Shown in pieces: positions 35,984 through 47,406 of a stretch of 64,000 bases of DNA; the stretch's first letter is position 1, and each line of letters begins with the position of its first letter. This stretch comes from Cyathus striatus (Eukaryota > Basidiomycota > Agaricomycetes > Agaricales > Nidulariaceae): NCBI GenBank assembly GCA_025738555.1, contig JAOVFP010000005.1, positions 2,666,001 to 2,730,000 on the forward strand, given 5' to 3'. The notes below the pieces were generated by a model. That model was not told the origin of the DNA. It searched no databases and was given only the letters and a program-made list of their open reading frames with translations. The translations under genes and the position numbers were made by a program.

Positions 35984-37490
35984 TTAAAGCTGACGGAATA
36001 ATCGAATCAACTTCCGTCAGACTCCGTTTCCATAGTGCCCAACATAATGTTCACACTTCTCGCTCTCCTATCGCGCTTCTTGTTGTCGACATATGTGGTA
36101 CATTCCCATTATCGTAATCAAAAATCCGGCTGGCTTTCTTTACTTGCAAGATCTCGTCATCCTGTGAGAATTCCCTCGTCCCTATTGGCATCGTCTTTGC
36201 AAGCCAGGGGGGAATATGTTTGAGTGCCCTAGGGGTGTACCCCTCGTCGGCGATTCATCGTATGTCTCCCATTGCTTCCACTGTATTACTTTCTCTCTCA
36301 GTTGCCACTAACAGGCGTTGAGATCTGGGTACCTCCACCGATACGTCGTCTGCTACCTCCCTAACAGCACCGACACTTTACCATCGTAAACCACCAACAA
36401 CAGCGACGCTTCCCCATCGTACACTACTACTATCACCCCTAACAGCACCGACACTTTTACCATCGTACACTACCAACCAGCATCTCCCATTCACCCAACC
36501 CGTACATCACACCACAACACGGCTTAGGACACTCCCTACGTGGGCTCCAGCCTATGTGTGATGTTAGGTGCACCGTACCTATGATGCTCCTCCTAGGGAA
36601 AACAGTGGATGGGATAGAGTTGGAAGTGCTTCTATGGCAGCGCAGGATATGAATATGCCACGCGCATCGACGGCGTGCGTCCTGTGTACACTTCCCGCGC
36701 TTCTGTATGTCTGAATATTAAAGGTTCAGGACGTCCTGCAGCAAGCATATCTGCTCCCCCAAACCACCCACCGGGTTCAGGACGACCTGCATCTTTCATG
36801 CCTGCTCCCCAAAAGCCGAATCTCACCTCCTCCTCATCTTCAAATTCCAACTGCCCACTTCCTCAAGACTCGGGGTTTACTTCAACGTATGCTGGTGGTT
36901 TGAGTGGGTATATGCGGCTTGTGGATGAGCAGAGGGCGGCTGGTTTGCGCTTTCCGAGATATGGGCACAATGGTGCGGGGTCTGAGTCACCGATGTACGC
37001 CCCCCACGCGAACACACTAAGTTCGGGATCTTTTGCACCAAGTGTACTTTCTCCCTCCAACCATGCGCCCAGTTCTAGGTCTTCAGTGTTGTCAGATTCG
37101 GAACGGGGGTTCTTCATGTACGATGGGAGGACGTATCAGATTACTTCAGCTTACGCTGATGATTTGAATGGGTATATGGGATTTCTGGATGAGCAGAGTG
37201 CAGGTAGTTTGCGCTTTCCGGGATATGGGCAAGATTGCACGAGGACTGAGTCGCCGATGTACACGCCGCACGCGAACGCACCGAGCTCGGGACCGCGTAG
37301 CTCGTCGTCTGAACAGGCACCCGCACACTTACAATCGTCCAAACCAAGCGTTTGATTCTTAAAGCTGACGGAATATGGGGGATTATCAAATCGATTTCCT
37401 GTCATAATGTCTAACATAATGCTCACACTTCTCACTCTCCTACTGCGCTCCCTGATAACGATATGTATAGTATATTGCTGTAATCAGAAA
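35984..37490 (+). repeat. Direct-repeat-bounded insert of block 3
   Basis: The left repeat (35984-36125) and right repeat (37359-37490) share TTAAAGCTGACGGAAT and CTCTCCTA.CGC words; repeat-to-repeat distance is 1375 bp against 1398 bp in block 1. Between them lie the three-unit minisatellite (about 36363-36482) and the two-repeat ORF. Short terminal direct repeats round a small insert recall a TRIM-like element, but there are no primer-binding-site or polypurine signals that I can defend. Confidence 0.55.
36675..37355 (+). CDS. Two-repeat ORF inside the insert (intact copy), function unknown
   Basis: This is a frame of 226 codons that begins at a GTG; the reading frame is open from a TAG at 36615, and no ATG opens it, so the true start is unknown and may require splicing. 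The protein is rich in Ser, Pro, Gly and Tyr. Two internal repeats of about 55 residues each run from a TSTYAGGLSGYM / TSAYADDLNGYM start through DEQ.A..LRFP.YG to SPMY.PHAN. Between and after them are serine clusters. No signal peptide or membrane helix is seen. The stop lies just before the right direct repeat. The block 1 copy has a one-base frameshift. I recognise no family. It may be non-coding repeat sequence that happens to be open. Confidence 0.35.
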   Translation: MRPVYTSRASVCLNIKGSGRPAASISAPPNHPPGSGRPASFMPAPQKPNLTSSSSSNSNCPLPQDSGFTSTYAGGLSGYMRLVDEQRAAGLRFPRYGHNGAGSESPMYAPHANTLSSGSFAPSVLSPSNHAPSSRSSVLSDSERGFFMYDGRTYQITSAYADDLNGYMGFLDEQSAGSLRFPGYGQDCTRTESPMYTPHANAPSSGPRSSSSEQAPAHLQSSKPSV

Positions 37491-37829
37491 TCCAAAATAG
37501 ACATGATATTCAAACTATGATACATTTCACACTGCTTTTAAGTGTTATTAGACAAGACATAGAGTACGAAATTTCAAGAAATACCAAAGAGAACGCGTAT
37601 GAGAGCCATACAGTTCCAAATCGTAGCTTATCTCCCCCCCCTCCCCCTCCATTCATAATATTTATATCAACCACCAGCGAGATCCGGTACGCATCTAGGC
37701 ACCCTCAATTGCTGAGATCAATGCTAAGCCTCGAAGCCGGCCTAATAACAACTGTCTTCCTCCGCCGGTATCTACATTTCTCGATGATCAAGGCAATCAA
37801 ACACTGAATGACCGGCAGCATGAGCATGA

Positions 37830-39695
37830 TTGGCACGCGTACGTGAACACGGAACAGATAGAACATACCCTAATGTGCCTATATCGCCGTTTATGTGCCC
37901 TCGCAGGGGGAGAATACGTCAAATCAAAGTCCTCCTCTTTGAGGGAATATATGACAGAGTCGAGCTCTACGTCGTCGTCGCTGCCACCCTCCTCCGATAT
38001 GTCGGGCTACCAAAGGGCGGAGATAAGACAGCTGAAAGCGGTGGATAGGAGGGAGGAGAACGTACGAGAAGATAGTCGCTGCACTGGTAGTCGTAGATAT
38101 CGTCCCGTGCGTCGAGGGTTCTCTGCAGTGAGCGTCAGCCACTCACGCTCGGACTTTAAAAGCAAAAGCACGCACCATAGCATCGAATGCAGCAGACGCC
38201 TGGTTCCTCACGTGTGGGCCATAAACCTCCTGGCGGGTGGAGCGATAATAGTCGGGCAACGCAGGAGACTCGGATCGGTTGGTCATCACGAGGGTAAAAG
38301 AAGGGAAAACGCGCTGTAGCATGCGCATGACGAAGTAAAAAAAAGGCACGATAAAGCTCTCCGAGCGACAAGACCCCACAAGAGAGAAAAAAAAACGAGT
38401 ATGCAGTGGGAATGAGGTTGAAAGCCAGCAGAGCAAAACCGAGAGGCTCATATACACGGCGACCAGCCAAGTGGAACGAAAAAGAACTCTCAGCGCCACA
38501 AACGAATTCAGGTCCCCGCAGTATGTTAGGTGTGGAGAAGCGATATCGGTGAATCGCTTTGGGGTCGTTGGGTCCTTCCAAAAGGTTAGTACATGCCAAT
38601 TCCGGTAGTCGTCAATTTTTAAGTGTGATTTGGCAACCGGATTTATCCCCGTGATGATGCCAGGAAGCATGAAAAACTTCCGCGTGCTCACTTGCCACTA
38701 CTGCGGCGGTCGAGGAAGTTGGACAAAGAATCCCAGAACTTGGAGGAGAGCTCTCCGCTAGGGAGGTAGGTGGAGAGGGAGCGAGAGAGCGATAGTCGCT
38801 GTTTGTAGGGAAGGTTCAAACGTTTCAGAGAGTGAGAACCGACGGGGCTGAGTGCGGATTTGAATGGCCACAGGCGATGCATTGACAGGCCACACGGCCC
38901 ATACAAACAACCCTTACTTCCAGATCTCTCTCGTCGATGGCGATAATTAACTAGCTCTTCTGTAAAATTTGCCTGTCTCAAACGAGTCTCGCGCTGCAGG
39001 GCCTCGGGAGTAGACCATCGTCGGGCTGTGATTAAGGCGAACCCAATGGTCAGCCTTTGCAACAACGGTATAGGTCCATCAAAAGGTTGAGAAAAGATTC
39101 AATGTTTCGGCTAATATCGAAGAACTGGGTGCATATCTGCAGTCTCCAGCACGGAAGGAAGAAAGCATGGCGAATGAGGCCCTCTTTCCGAAATATCTGA
39201 CGTAAATTCCAGCATATCCTCTAGCAACCAGCGGGAGACGTACTCCTTGTGGTCCTCCTCGATTCCCCCCACTTGAGAGCCCACCATCGGTGCATGGGCA
39301 GCACACACAAAAAAGTCTCGGTGTCGACGCACGGGCCATGTGACTATGACATCAGCCACGGGACCGCGTCACGCGTGACAGGCGATATTAGACAGACGTG
39401 AGTCAAGTATTGCTTTCTTCCATCAACCAATACGAGTGAGTATATCCTCTTCATGCAGGAATCCAGAAAGTGCCCTGAAACACCGCTGTGTGAGTGTGCG
39501 TGAAGAGCCACGAAGATGCAATATCAAGAGGAAGATTTTTGCAAGTTTGACCAGCAGTTCGGCTGCGGGCCTCAAGAGAAAAGAGAGCAAGATAGAAGCG
39601 CCAGACATCAAGACTACGAGAAAGAAAGAAAGAAAGAATGAGCAAAATATGAAAGAGCTACTCGCCTGAAGGCCCGACATATCCACCTGAGGCAT
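37830..39695 (-). pseudogene. Decayed multi-exon gene of block 3
   Basis: This is the block 3 copy of the minus-strand relic. The start-like MPQVDMSGLQ segment (ATG 39695), the KSHLKIDDYRNWHVLTFW region, the LVMTNRSESPALPDYY segment and the acidic EEDFDLTYSPPA segment are present. The middle exon ends at a GTGAGC donor, followed by a TACTAAC branch-like word. Indels separate the exons into different frames, so it is probably not functional. Family unknown. Confidence 0.38.
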
Positions 39696-40374
39696 CTAAG
39701 CATTATCGCTCTTTTCTGATGTCCGGCTTTGAGCGCCAAATCGCTGACTTGGTTACAAAGGCAAGATATCCGTTTGAGAGCCTAAAAGTAAGCAAAAAAT
39801 ACTGGAGGTTGTTAACGTCTAAGCTAGAAGACCTGTGGACCTAATATGGGCCCAGAGGTTTACGTCGAGAAGGCCATTCATTGTTCCTATATACCGTGAA
39901 AGATAAGGGGAAACTATGCTCGTCCAAATTTAAGGAGAAAGTGAGCGTTGGCTGGCCCTGGGGACAAGAGATCACGAAGAACTGGTCGAGAAGGTGTCTA
40001 AGAACATGAAGAACAACATGTGAAGATAATGTTGCAATCGGATTTTATCTCGGATTTCTGCATTATTTTCTGGACCAGGGGTGGGGGGTTGTTACCAACG
40101 TCAACGAGCCATGCCACCGCAGTAGAGAGGCGAGAAGACGCAGAAAGACATAAAGAACAAGGAGAATGAATTATGAGGTAGGATAAGTGGTGGTTGTGGT
40201 TAAACCTGACAAAGTCGCTTGGACCCGCAAACAAAGCCAGCCCAATTCAAAATTTTGAATTGATTCTCAGATTCTCCGCCATTCGATTTCCTCCAGTCCC
40301 CAGCCCTTTCCCTGCCCTCTCAGGATTTTTCACCGTTCAGATTTTTCTAAACCCTCGTTTTCGATATTTTCGCC

Positions 40375-40490
40375 CCCTCAAATTTGAAATAATTCCCCCT
40401 CCTGAAGACGAGAGCCACCCGGTCGATGGAACTCGATCCCCTCGACTCTTCAACATCTTCGGACCACGGCTACAAATTTCTACGCCATAG
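40375..40490 (+). pseudogene. Exon relic of block 3
   Basis: The frame reads IPPPEDESHPVDGTRSPRL and ends at a TAG after ISTP, as in block 1. Counterpart of 9530-9705 and 23540-23735; unrecognised. Confidence 0.3.
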
Positions 40491-42030
40491 GAAGCTCACT
40501 CGCCGTCGTCGTTACCAGATGTGAAAGGGAAGGTTTAGGATGGCACGCCCAATGTACGTTTTTCTGAGTAGAGGCTGCAGCTGCTAGCCCCAGTTTTCGT
40601 GCCAGACACCTCACCACTGCGGCTCTCTCAACAACACCCTCTCAGTGCTGTTCGACTCAATTTAGGCTAGACACCGTCAGGCAGCCAGATCTGAATTTGA
40701 ACCCCCTACTTCAGAGCGCCATTGTTCTTTTCCCCCTGCCGCTCGTCTCTCACCCACCGCTTTACTCATTGACCAGCGAAAATTTCTCCCCCAGCTCCCT
40801 GAACATGTCCCGCAAATTTGGCAGTAAGACGTGAGTAACCTTCGTTTCTATCTACCTTTCACGACTAAACTTCGTACCAAGCCAGCCTTACAAAGCAGCA
40901 AAATTATCCGCCTCTCGATCAGCACCAACGTTGACGACATACGCTCCCTTTTACAAATCTTCCGACATAGTTGCAAGTTCAAAACACAAGTTACTGGTGG
41001 ATGGCGCTGGTGCTGGGTGATGCTTCTTAGGAGGTGGGTAGACAAGAGGTCGGTCATAATATGTGTTTTCCTCATCACTTAAAGCTAACTATCACCTCTA
41101 GGTAAGTGTGCAATACTATAAATGTACAACTGCGCATGACGCGCCTACATACTACCAATATATCATACATTTGATTCTATCAACCACTATTCGTCTAATG
41201 GATCACCAGTAGATGTGATATCACCCGCATCAGCCGACCATATCACCCCAGTACGATCTGATACAAGACTCTTACATACATCTTCAACATTTCACTCACT
41301 ACACCCCTATTTATACGAGCCACACTCTCCCCGCCCTGTTCCCCGCAGTATAACGGAAGCAGGACCTCACCAACAGTGGCATTTTACTTTTGACCTTCTT
41401 TCCCCAGGTGCACGATACGCATTGGAGTCGCTGTCTATTTATCTTCACACCTCCAGAGCGTAGATGGACATATATGGCCAGCTGTGGCCATCCTTCTGTT
41501 GGAATGGTATATTTATTTTAGGTGAATGAGGAAGATAGTACGAGGATCCACTGATACATTTGTTGAGATCAACCAAATTGGCATCATGTCACACTGCGAT
41601 TAGATGTTCTTAGGATCGGCGGATGGAAGCGTCACAATGGCGCAGAAGAAGCTAAACGCTAATATCTTTCACACAGCACGGGACATACTTGGTCTACTGT
41701 ATCACAGGAGGATTCTAATCATAAGTCATACCATATCATGGATAAACAAGCCAACCGCGTGGGCCACAGACTACCGCTTGCGCGCCGCAGCGGTTGTCCT
41801 CAGTAGCTACGCTCTTCCAGTACATCCGTGTTTTTAAGGTGAAGAGATGATGAGGGTAAGCTTCCTTTTGCTGCGGTCGAAAGTGTCGTTATCGTCACCC
41901 TCCTTCTCACTGTGATTAGGTTGCATGATTGGTTGGTGGATGTGCCACTTGTGAAAGTGATGCGGAGCGGGTAACGCGCTAATCTTTGTTTAAATTTGTT
42001 ATGCAGCACCGAGCAATAGGCATTTATGGG

Positions 42031-43048
42031 CTAATACTTAGTCTAGGAAGATACTTAAAGTGAGTCCTGTAGCTTCGTTTGCGTCAGAAAGCCTGCATTA
42101 ACTATGTCTTGAGTGCGAAACCTGTTCAACGTGCACCCGGTCTGGTTATTTTGCTCGTTGCAACGTATCCTCCCTTTACTGAAGTTTTTGTTCCAAAATG
42201 CTTTTCTTTCGCCTGAGTTACTACTGTGTAAAATTAACCACTCACAATGACTTCCAGTCCATACTAGTCAAGCGTGCTCCACTACAATCTACGATCACTG
42301 TCATTGTGCATTATACACACCTCGGAGTGCACAATGCGTTGCACATATTCTTGCCAGCAGTGGGAGCCAACCACTTGCATGTAAATGAATACGGCGTAGT
42401 ATGGTCAAGTCCTTCACCGCTACTGTACTTGTAACTCATTTCCATCGCCTTCGTTCCTCATCCTCACCGTGTGGGTACGTCTCTAGCTCACCTCTGTATT
42501 CTAATAGGCGGGTAAACTTGGAAAGAGGAAAATGCACTCCAGCCATAGTAAATAGTGAAGCATGTACCCCTACCCCGGAACCATTCGCCGGCCATCCATC
42601 CTCATGCTATTTCACCGCGAGTTAGAGGAGTTCAGCTTTCCAAGGCGGGTTTGGTGGTTACCATTCGCGATGGTGCTTACTTCGATGAAGAAGATTAGGT
42701 TGGGAGGAAGGAAACGAAAAGTATGGGGAAGGAAAGGGAAGGAACGGATCAAGCACGATCGACAGATAACGTAATAAAGAGTTGTCATCCCGATAACAAT
42801 TCCCGGGATAAGTACTTTATGTATCAAAGAACAGCGTCCCCAACATTTTGATAACAAGATACATTTTGTGATCTGATAAAGGGCTCAGTCTTGTCCGTCT
42901 TTGTTCCATGCATGTATATGCGTAATTAGTAAGAGCGAGTGTAATGTTATGATAAAACATAGCAATGAACCTCGATTATGAGTCATTTCCCCTATGTATG
43001 TAGTATTATATTTAGTAGGCAACAGCACACGTATCTACTTTGGCATGG
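42031..43048. other. Stretch between block 3 and the FunK1 pseudogene
   Basis: Several short frames on both strands, none recognisable. A G/A-rich patch near 42690-42740 makes an artefactual basic frame. It takes the place of the FunK1 3' flank. Confidence 0.4.
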
Positions 43049-44770
43049 TCAATCTCTCGAAGACGTCGGTGTAGTAGTGACGTGATGCCCTTTAACATAG
43101 TTGGTAGTAACTATGTTTACAGCCTCGGTATATAAGCCTTCGGGATTGAACTGTACTGATGACAGCTCGGGATGGCTGAGACTGTCTTCCATGTAATCCA
43201 AATCCCTCAAAAGTGAGAACAACATGAGGCATTTTCTCCATGCGTGTGGATAGCTCTTTGGATATTCCGTGACCAAATCCTCATCCATTAGAGACACTGA
43301 AGAACCGGGAAAATTGGAGATACTTGTTGCATTGATAATGCATGTCGCTCAGCCTTTCAATACAGGTCCATGAAGGGCTAAATTATTTGATGGAGGGGGG
43401 TAATATGCGCCGTGATGGCATTGGAACCGTCTCCAAACTTGACCTCAATAGTTTCCAGTGAAAGCTTGAATCATCTACAAGAGCTATCTTAACAAATATA
43501 GAAGGCGGTGCAAGGGATAGATCAACTCCCTAGTCAGCTATACTGAATCGCTGAAACGCTGCAAGCAAGGCGAGAAAGTAAGGCATGTCTTGAACAAAAT
43601 TGAGACCCGAAATTTGGATTATATTTTGACGGTCATACCACCACACCCAAACGAGGTCGTCTAAACCGTGCCGATGATAAACCGTCAAGTATTAGAAATC
43701 AATTGTGGAGGCTCACCAACGATAAGAAGGTTGATGACATGTAAAGTATAGATGCCTCGAGATAGCGTTTCACCGCCACACATACTGACTAGCTCGTTGG
43801 GCATATAGTTTTCATGACTTAGGTATGACAAGGCTGAGTGTGCCTCTGAACCGACCTAGGCGAGTTCTTCAGAGGTTCATCCTTCGTCAGTCCTGGTTCA
43901 ACAGCAAATTTTTCACTAGCGCACTGCCAACTCTTATGCAATTCATTATCGTGAAGAACATAATATTATTTCATGTCCTTAGCATTTTCTTCCGAGTACG
44001 GAAAGGCAGGATCAGGGATTTTGTCCTTGTGTATCGTCTGATCTCCCAAGAAGATAATACATCAAGCCATTGTAGACGTATCTTGAGTTTCGATGATTTT
44101 TTCTGCAGTAAGGCTTCTCTGGCGCTTTCAGTTTTTACCGCAAGTAGCCTTCTGGTGAGAAGGACGAAGTCTGGTGAGAGGTTTGAGATCTGATTGAAAG
44201 CGTATTTGTGAGAGATGTGTTTGGGATCGTTTTGATGTATAACAAGATCTGAAATTTCTGAAAACCCTCTGCGCAGTTCGGGGAATGTTTCTTCGCTCAG
44301 AATATCAAACGCCATATTTATGCATTCCTGGAAATCCTGGTATCCTTCGGACTCATTTGACTTTCTTCTGCAGCTATTTGGGACCAATATACATCTATGA
44401 CGTTACTTTTCAGGTGCACTTACTATTCTCTGAGATGGTCTCTGTCCTTTTGATATGCGTCACCATTGTATATCTTCGTCGTAGTCGTGATAACCTTCTC
44501 AAGCAAATTATCTGCGTCTACAGCAGGATCGACAGAACATGATTTCAATGGACTTCAGAAAGCTTATAAAATGGACTCGAGTGCGCTGGCTGTCTCAGCT
44601 AAAGCCTTCACTGCTATACATACAACGTTAGTGAGGAGGAGAATACTAACTGTAGTAAGCTCACCTAGACATGCTACTTCTACTCTGCGACATGTATGAT
44701 GTGCCTTTCAACGTTGGGGGAGGGTTTGAAACAAGTGATTTGAAGGAGTTGGGCGGCTGTTTTTGTCGTC
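43049..44770 (-). pseudogene. FunK1 kinase pseudogene lacking the catalytic core
   Basis: This is a paralogue of the FunK1 gene at 12069-14936, in the same orientation and likewise to the right of a repeat block. It keeps the end of exon 1 (TSYMSQSRSSMS before a GTGAGC donor, near 44670), parts of exon 3 (CRRKSNESEGYQDFQ onward, 44360-43971) and exon 4, and the C-terminal tail (43297-43049). The first half of exon 1 with the ATG is missing. In exon 4 an in-frame TAG replaces a residue after the ADW equivalent (near 43530). SSVSLMDEDLV is followed at once by TEYPKSYPHAWRKC, so the segment from the VIK lysine through HGDIS..N and DFD to the C-lobe is deleted. It cannot be a kinase. Confidence 0.85.
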
Positions 44771-44810
44771 TGGAGGCCAACAGAAATGGAACCAATAACT
44801 TGCTAATAAC

Positions 44811-45235
44811 CAAGCTAAAACCAGGCAAACATGATAACTACAACTTAAGACAACATCGAACAATGCCGCCCAGCTAGTTATTATTTCTATATTAAGCAGT
44901 AGGACTTACAATGGTTTCGTATTGAACAGTGGAAACCTGGTACAATTCTTCCACGCATTGTACATATAAGTAGCCGCAGCGTTAGGCGGATGTAGGCTTT
45001 GAATCCTTCTCCCCGCATTAGGATCTTCGTCCACCAAAAGTTCGGCTTGGTCAAATTCCAGCTATATCAAAGACTTTGAAGACGTTAAAGATGGGTTGAA
45101 GTTGGGTTAACGACGTTGAAGTTGATCAAATTTGGTAAGTACTACCGTCGAACTGAAATGCTTGCTGACTCAGCTTGAAGTCACGAGCGCTGAATTTGAA
45201 TTTGAATGCGATGTTAGATGGCTAGGGTTAGGGCA
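44811..45235 (+). repeat. Junction sequence linking FunK1 to the next block, copy 2
   Basis: This stretch matches 17074-17462, with small insertions (for example about 30 bases near 44945-44985). It ends at GCTAGGGTTAGGG and continues directly into block 4, whereas copy 1 is interrupted there by an inverted-repeat element. Confidence 0.75.
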
Positions 45236-46560
45236 TATCACCAAGATTCGGCTTCCGGCCACTCACCGTGGATACCCCAGGTACCACGGCCACCATCCAC
45301 TCCTCGACGAACCCCAACGACGGATTGGCTTCATTCGGTTTGTACTTTACACGCTCGTACCACAAGATGTCGTTGGCAGAGACATGGAGCGGGAGGTTGT
45401 AATGAGGCAGCTCGACAGTATCAGTATGCAGTTGAAGCGGGAGTAAGTAAAGAACAGGTGCGGTCGTTATCCTTCTTGCTCCTAACGTTTATCGCTAATT
45501 TTTCACCTCTAGGTAAGCGCGTAATGGTACAAAGCCGTAGTACTGCGCATATATTCAACACACTTCCAATATATCCTTTGATTTATTCTATTGAACATCG
45601 CTCGAGCTCGTAGCTTACACTCGATGATAGGCACATGATCATCACACCCTACACTGCCCTTCCCCATGGACTATATGATATTTGACAATAACATCCTCAC
45701 CGTTCCCTGCACATTCACCCACCACAAAACCCGACAAGAGCCACACTTTCACCATCCTAATCACCGTTCCAACAACAGCTGTAGCTCCTCGCAGCAGTGG
45801 CGTTTTACTTTCACTATACTTCATTCCTCAGATCCAGCGCCGCTATCTGTTTATGTTACGCCTGCGGATCGCAGGATGGATGCATACAGCCAACTGACGT
45901 CTATGTTTAATTTAGGTGGACGAGGATCAAATGGATACGAATCGGCTGATTCATCTGTTGAGAACAACGGTGTCATCACTGTATCCTTCCTTCTTGCTGT
46001 GATCACTGATTAGGTTGTAGGATTGCCGGTTGGATGCACCAGTGAGGGTGGATGGTGACGAGTGCATGACATGCATGTTCGTCATTGTCATTTGGCGTAC
46101 TGGGCTTTGGACATGGTACATCCTATCTTTTACAACCAGGCGATTCGCTAACATTCTCTTGAATTAGATTTCAGAGTCGCGACATCGTACCCTCAGCTGA
46201 GCTGCGGAATCACTGCCTGCCCTCTCTCATGGTTCTGATTCCCGGTCCGGTTATGGTTCAATGAGCATGGGCACTCAAAACCATCGCTGCGGTAACGCCA
46301 CATTGGCTATTTACTTGCGCGAAACGCGCAGCTATACTCGATGTTCGTGGCTGGCAACTGTATCTTTCATTCACACCTCCGTCCTGGTATCGTGAGTTGT
46401 TTGAAGCTGTGTTCTTTACATTGGTCACCTCGCTGGTTCCTCAATTGTGATCTAGTATTCAACATGCAGGCTTCCTGCCGCTGATATCGACATTCGTTGT
46501 CACCAACTGACTATGTTGGCGGTCCTGCTTCGCGAGCACCTCTCCTAGCCAGTGGGCGTA
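45150..46560. repeat. Repeat block 4, short derivative
   Basis: It has the left start seen in block 2 (18983-19330) and then, from about 45515, the right part seen at 24265-24650 in block 2 and at 10270-10640 in block 1, with none of the 4.9 kb between. The join lies in a sequence that block 2 has at both ends of that 4.9 kb, so block 4 could be a deletion product. From 45900 to 46560 it resembles the 41500-42030 part of block 3. No gene recognised. Confidence 0.68.
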
Positions 46561-46738
46561 CCTTCAAGCTACGTTCATTTCACACTTTCAACCAAGAAAA
46601 CAACCAAAAAACCCTACAATAAACCCAAAATAGAGAACAATACACGGTAATACATAATATAACAGAACGTAAAATAGTCCCAAGGTATCCAGCCGTTCCA
46701 GTCGATCGGACTCAAAACGTGCCTCTTCTATATCGTAA

Positions 46739-47406
46739 TTACTCATCGCTCTCGCCGTGTATCGGATAGACCTCGGAATGCTCCTCCTCCGACAAGCCCT
46801 TGCCCAGGATCCAACCGCCCTCCAAAGCCGCAAAAGAGTCCGCAGCGCAGCATGGTCGGATCCTCTATCGGTGCTTTTACCCCTCATCCCGCTCAATCCG
46901 GCGCACAAACCACCTCCTTACTCCGGCTTCCTCTTAACGAGCGGCACGAGCGAATCCACCATCGTAAACCACACAAGGGGGATCAATCCCACCCCAACCA
47001 TCGCAAGCAACAAATCGCGCATCCAAACACGGGGACCATTGACCATCCATCCTTTCTCATATCGGACCTCTTTTGCAAGTTGGAGAAGTTGATCCCGCTG
47101 TGACCGGGTGAGCTTTCCTAGGGGGATTTGACGCTGTCGTTCGTCTACTGTTCCTGGTAGTCCTGATGTTGTTGAAGAGGGAAACGGGGAGGTTGGAGAA
47201 GCGAGGAGGAATGCTATGGGTGTTATGTATGCGAAGTTTCCTTTGGATCCGGATAGTTGGACTATTTGGACGACATTGGGCGCGTTGCGCCACCATAGGA
47301 GGGCATGCTTGTCTTGTGACCCCCCCGATATCTGAAGGGAGACTTCTTTCGTGCTTTTGTCGTCTGGGTGGGTGGGGTAGATGTTTTGCTGCGGGAGGAG
47401 CGACAT
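46739..47406 (-). CDS. Small predicted membrane protein, unrecognised
   Basis: Exon 1 is 47406-46922 and exon 2 46862-46739, joined over a 59-bp intron (GTAAGG to AGAG) to give 202 residues. ATG 47406 is the first in-frame ATG. The frame stays open without an ATG for over 150 bases further upstream and reads plausibly there (DHLDLEVGPRIVKDRLYTTP), so a first exon may be missing. The protein has a soluble part (KHALLWWRNAPNVVQIVQL), a basic stretch, one likely transmembrane helix (LLLAMVGVGLIPLVWFTMV) and an acidic tail ending VYPIHGESDE. A different acceptor 4 bases earlier would give another C terminus with two hydrophobic stretches, ending at 46588. A mitochondrial location would fit a basic N terminus but is a guess. 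I recognise no family. Confidence 0.55.

Larger units (their letters stand above)
34169..42030. repeat. Repeat block 3
   Basis: This block is a close relative of block 1, collinear from 34169 (3741 in block 1). Hand alignment of 60 bases at 4081 and 34923 gives five differences. It holds a 412-bp transposon that block 1 lacks (34300-34711), the 1.4 kb insert with direct repeats (35984-37490), the minus-strand gene relic (about 37830-39695) and the plus-strand exon relic (about 40380-40490). From about 41500 it departs from block 1 and becomes more like block 4. The stretch 42031-43048 after it shows no gene I recognise. Confidence 0.8.

Noticed and set aside
3741..42030. Blocks 1-3 as autonomous LTR retrotransposons
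   Set aside because: No reverse transcriptase, protease, integrase or RNase H motif is visible in any frame, and no matching long terminal repeats bracket the blocks. Only short direct repeats round inner parts are seen.
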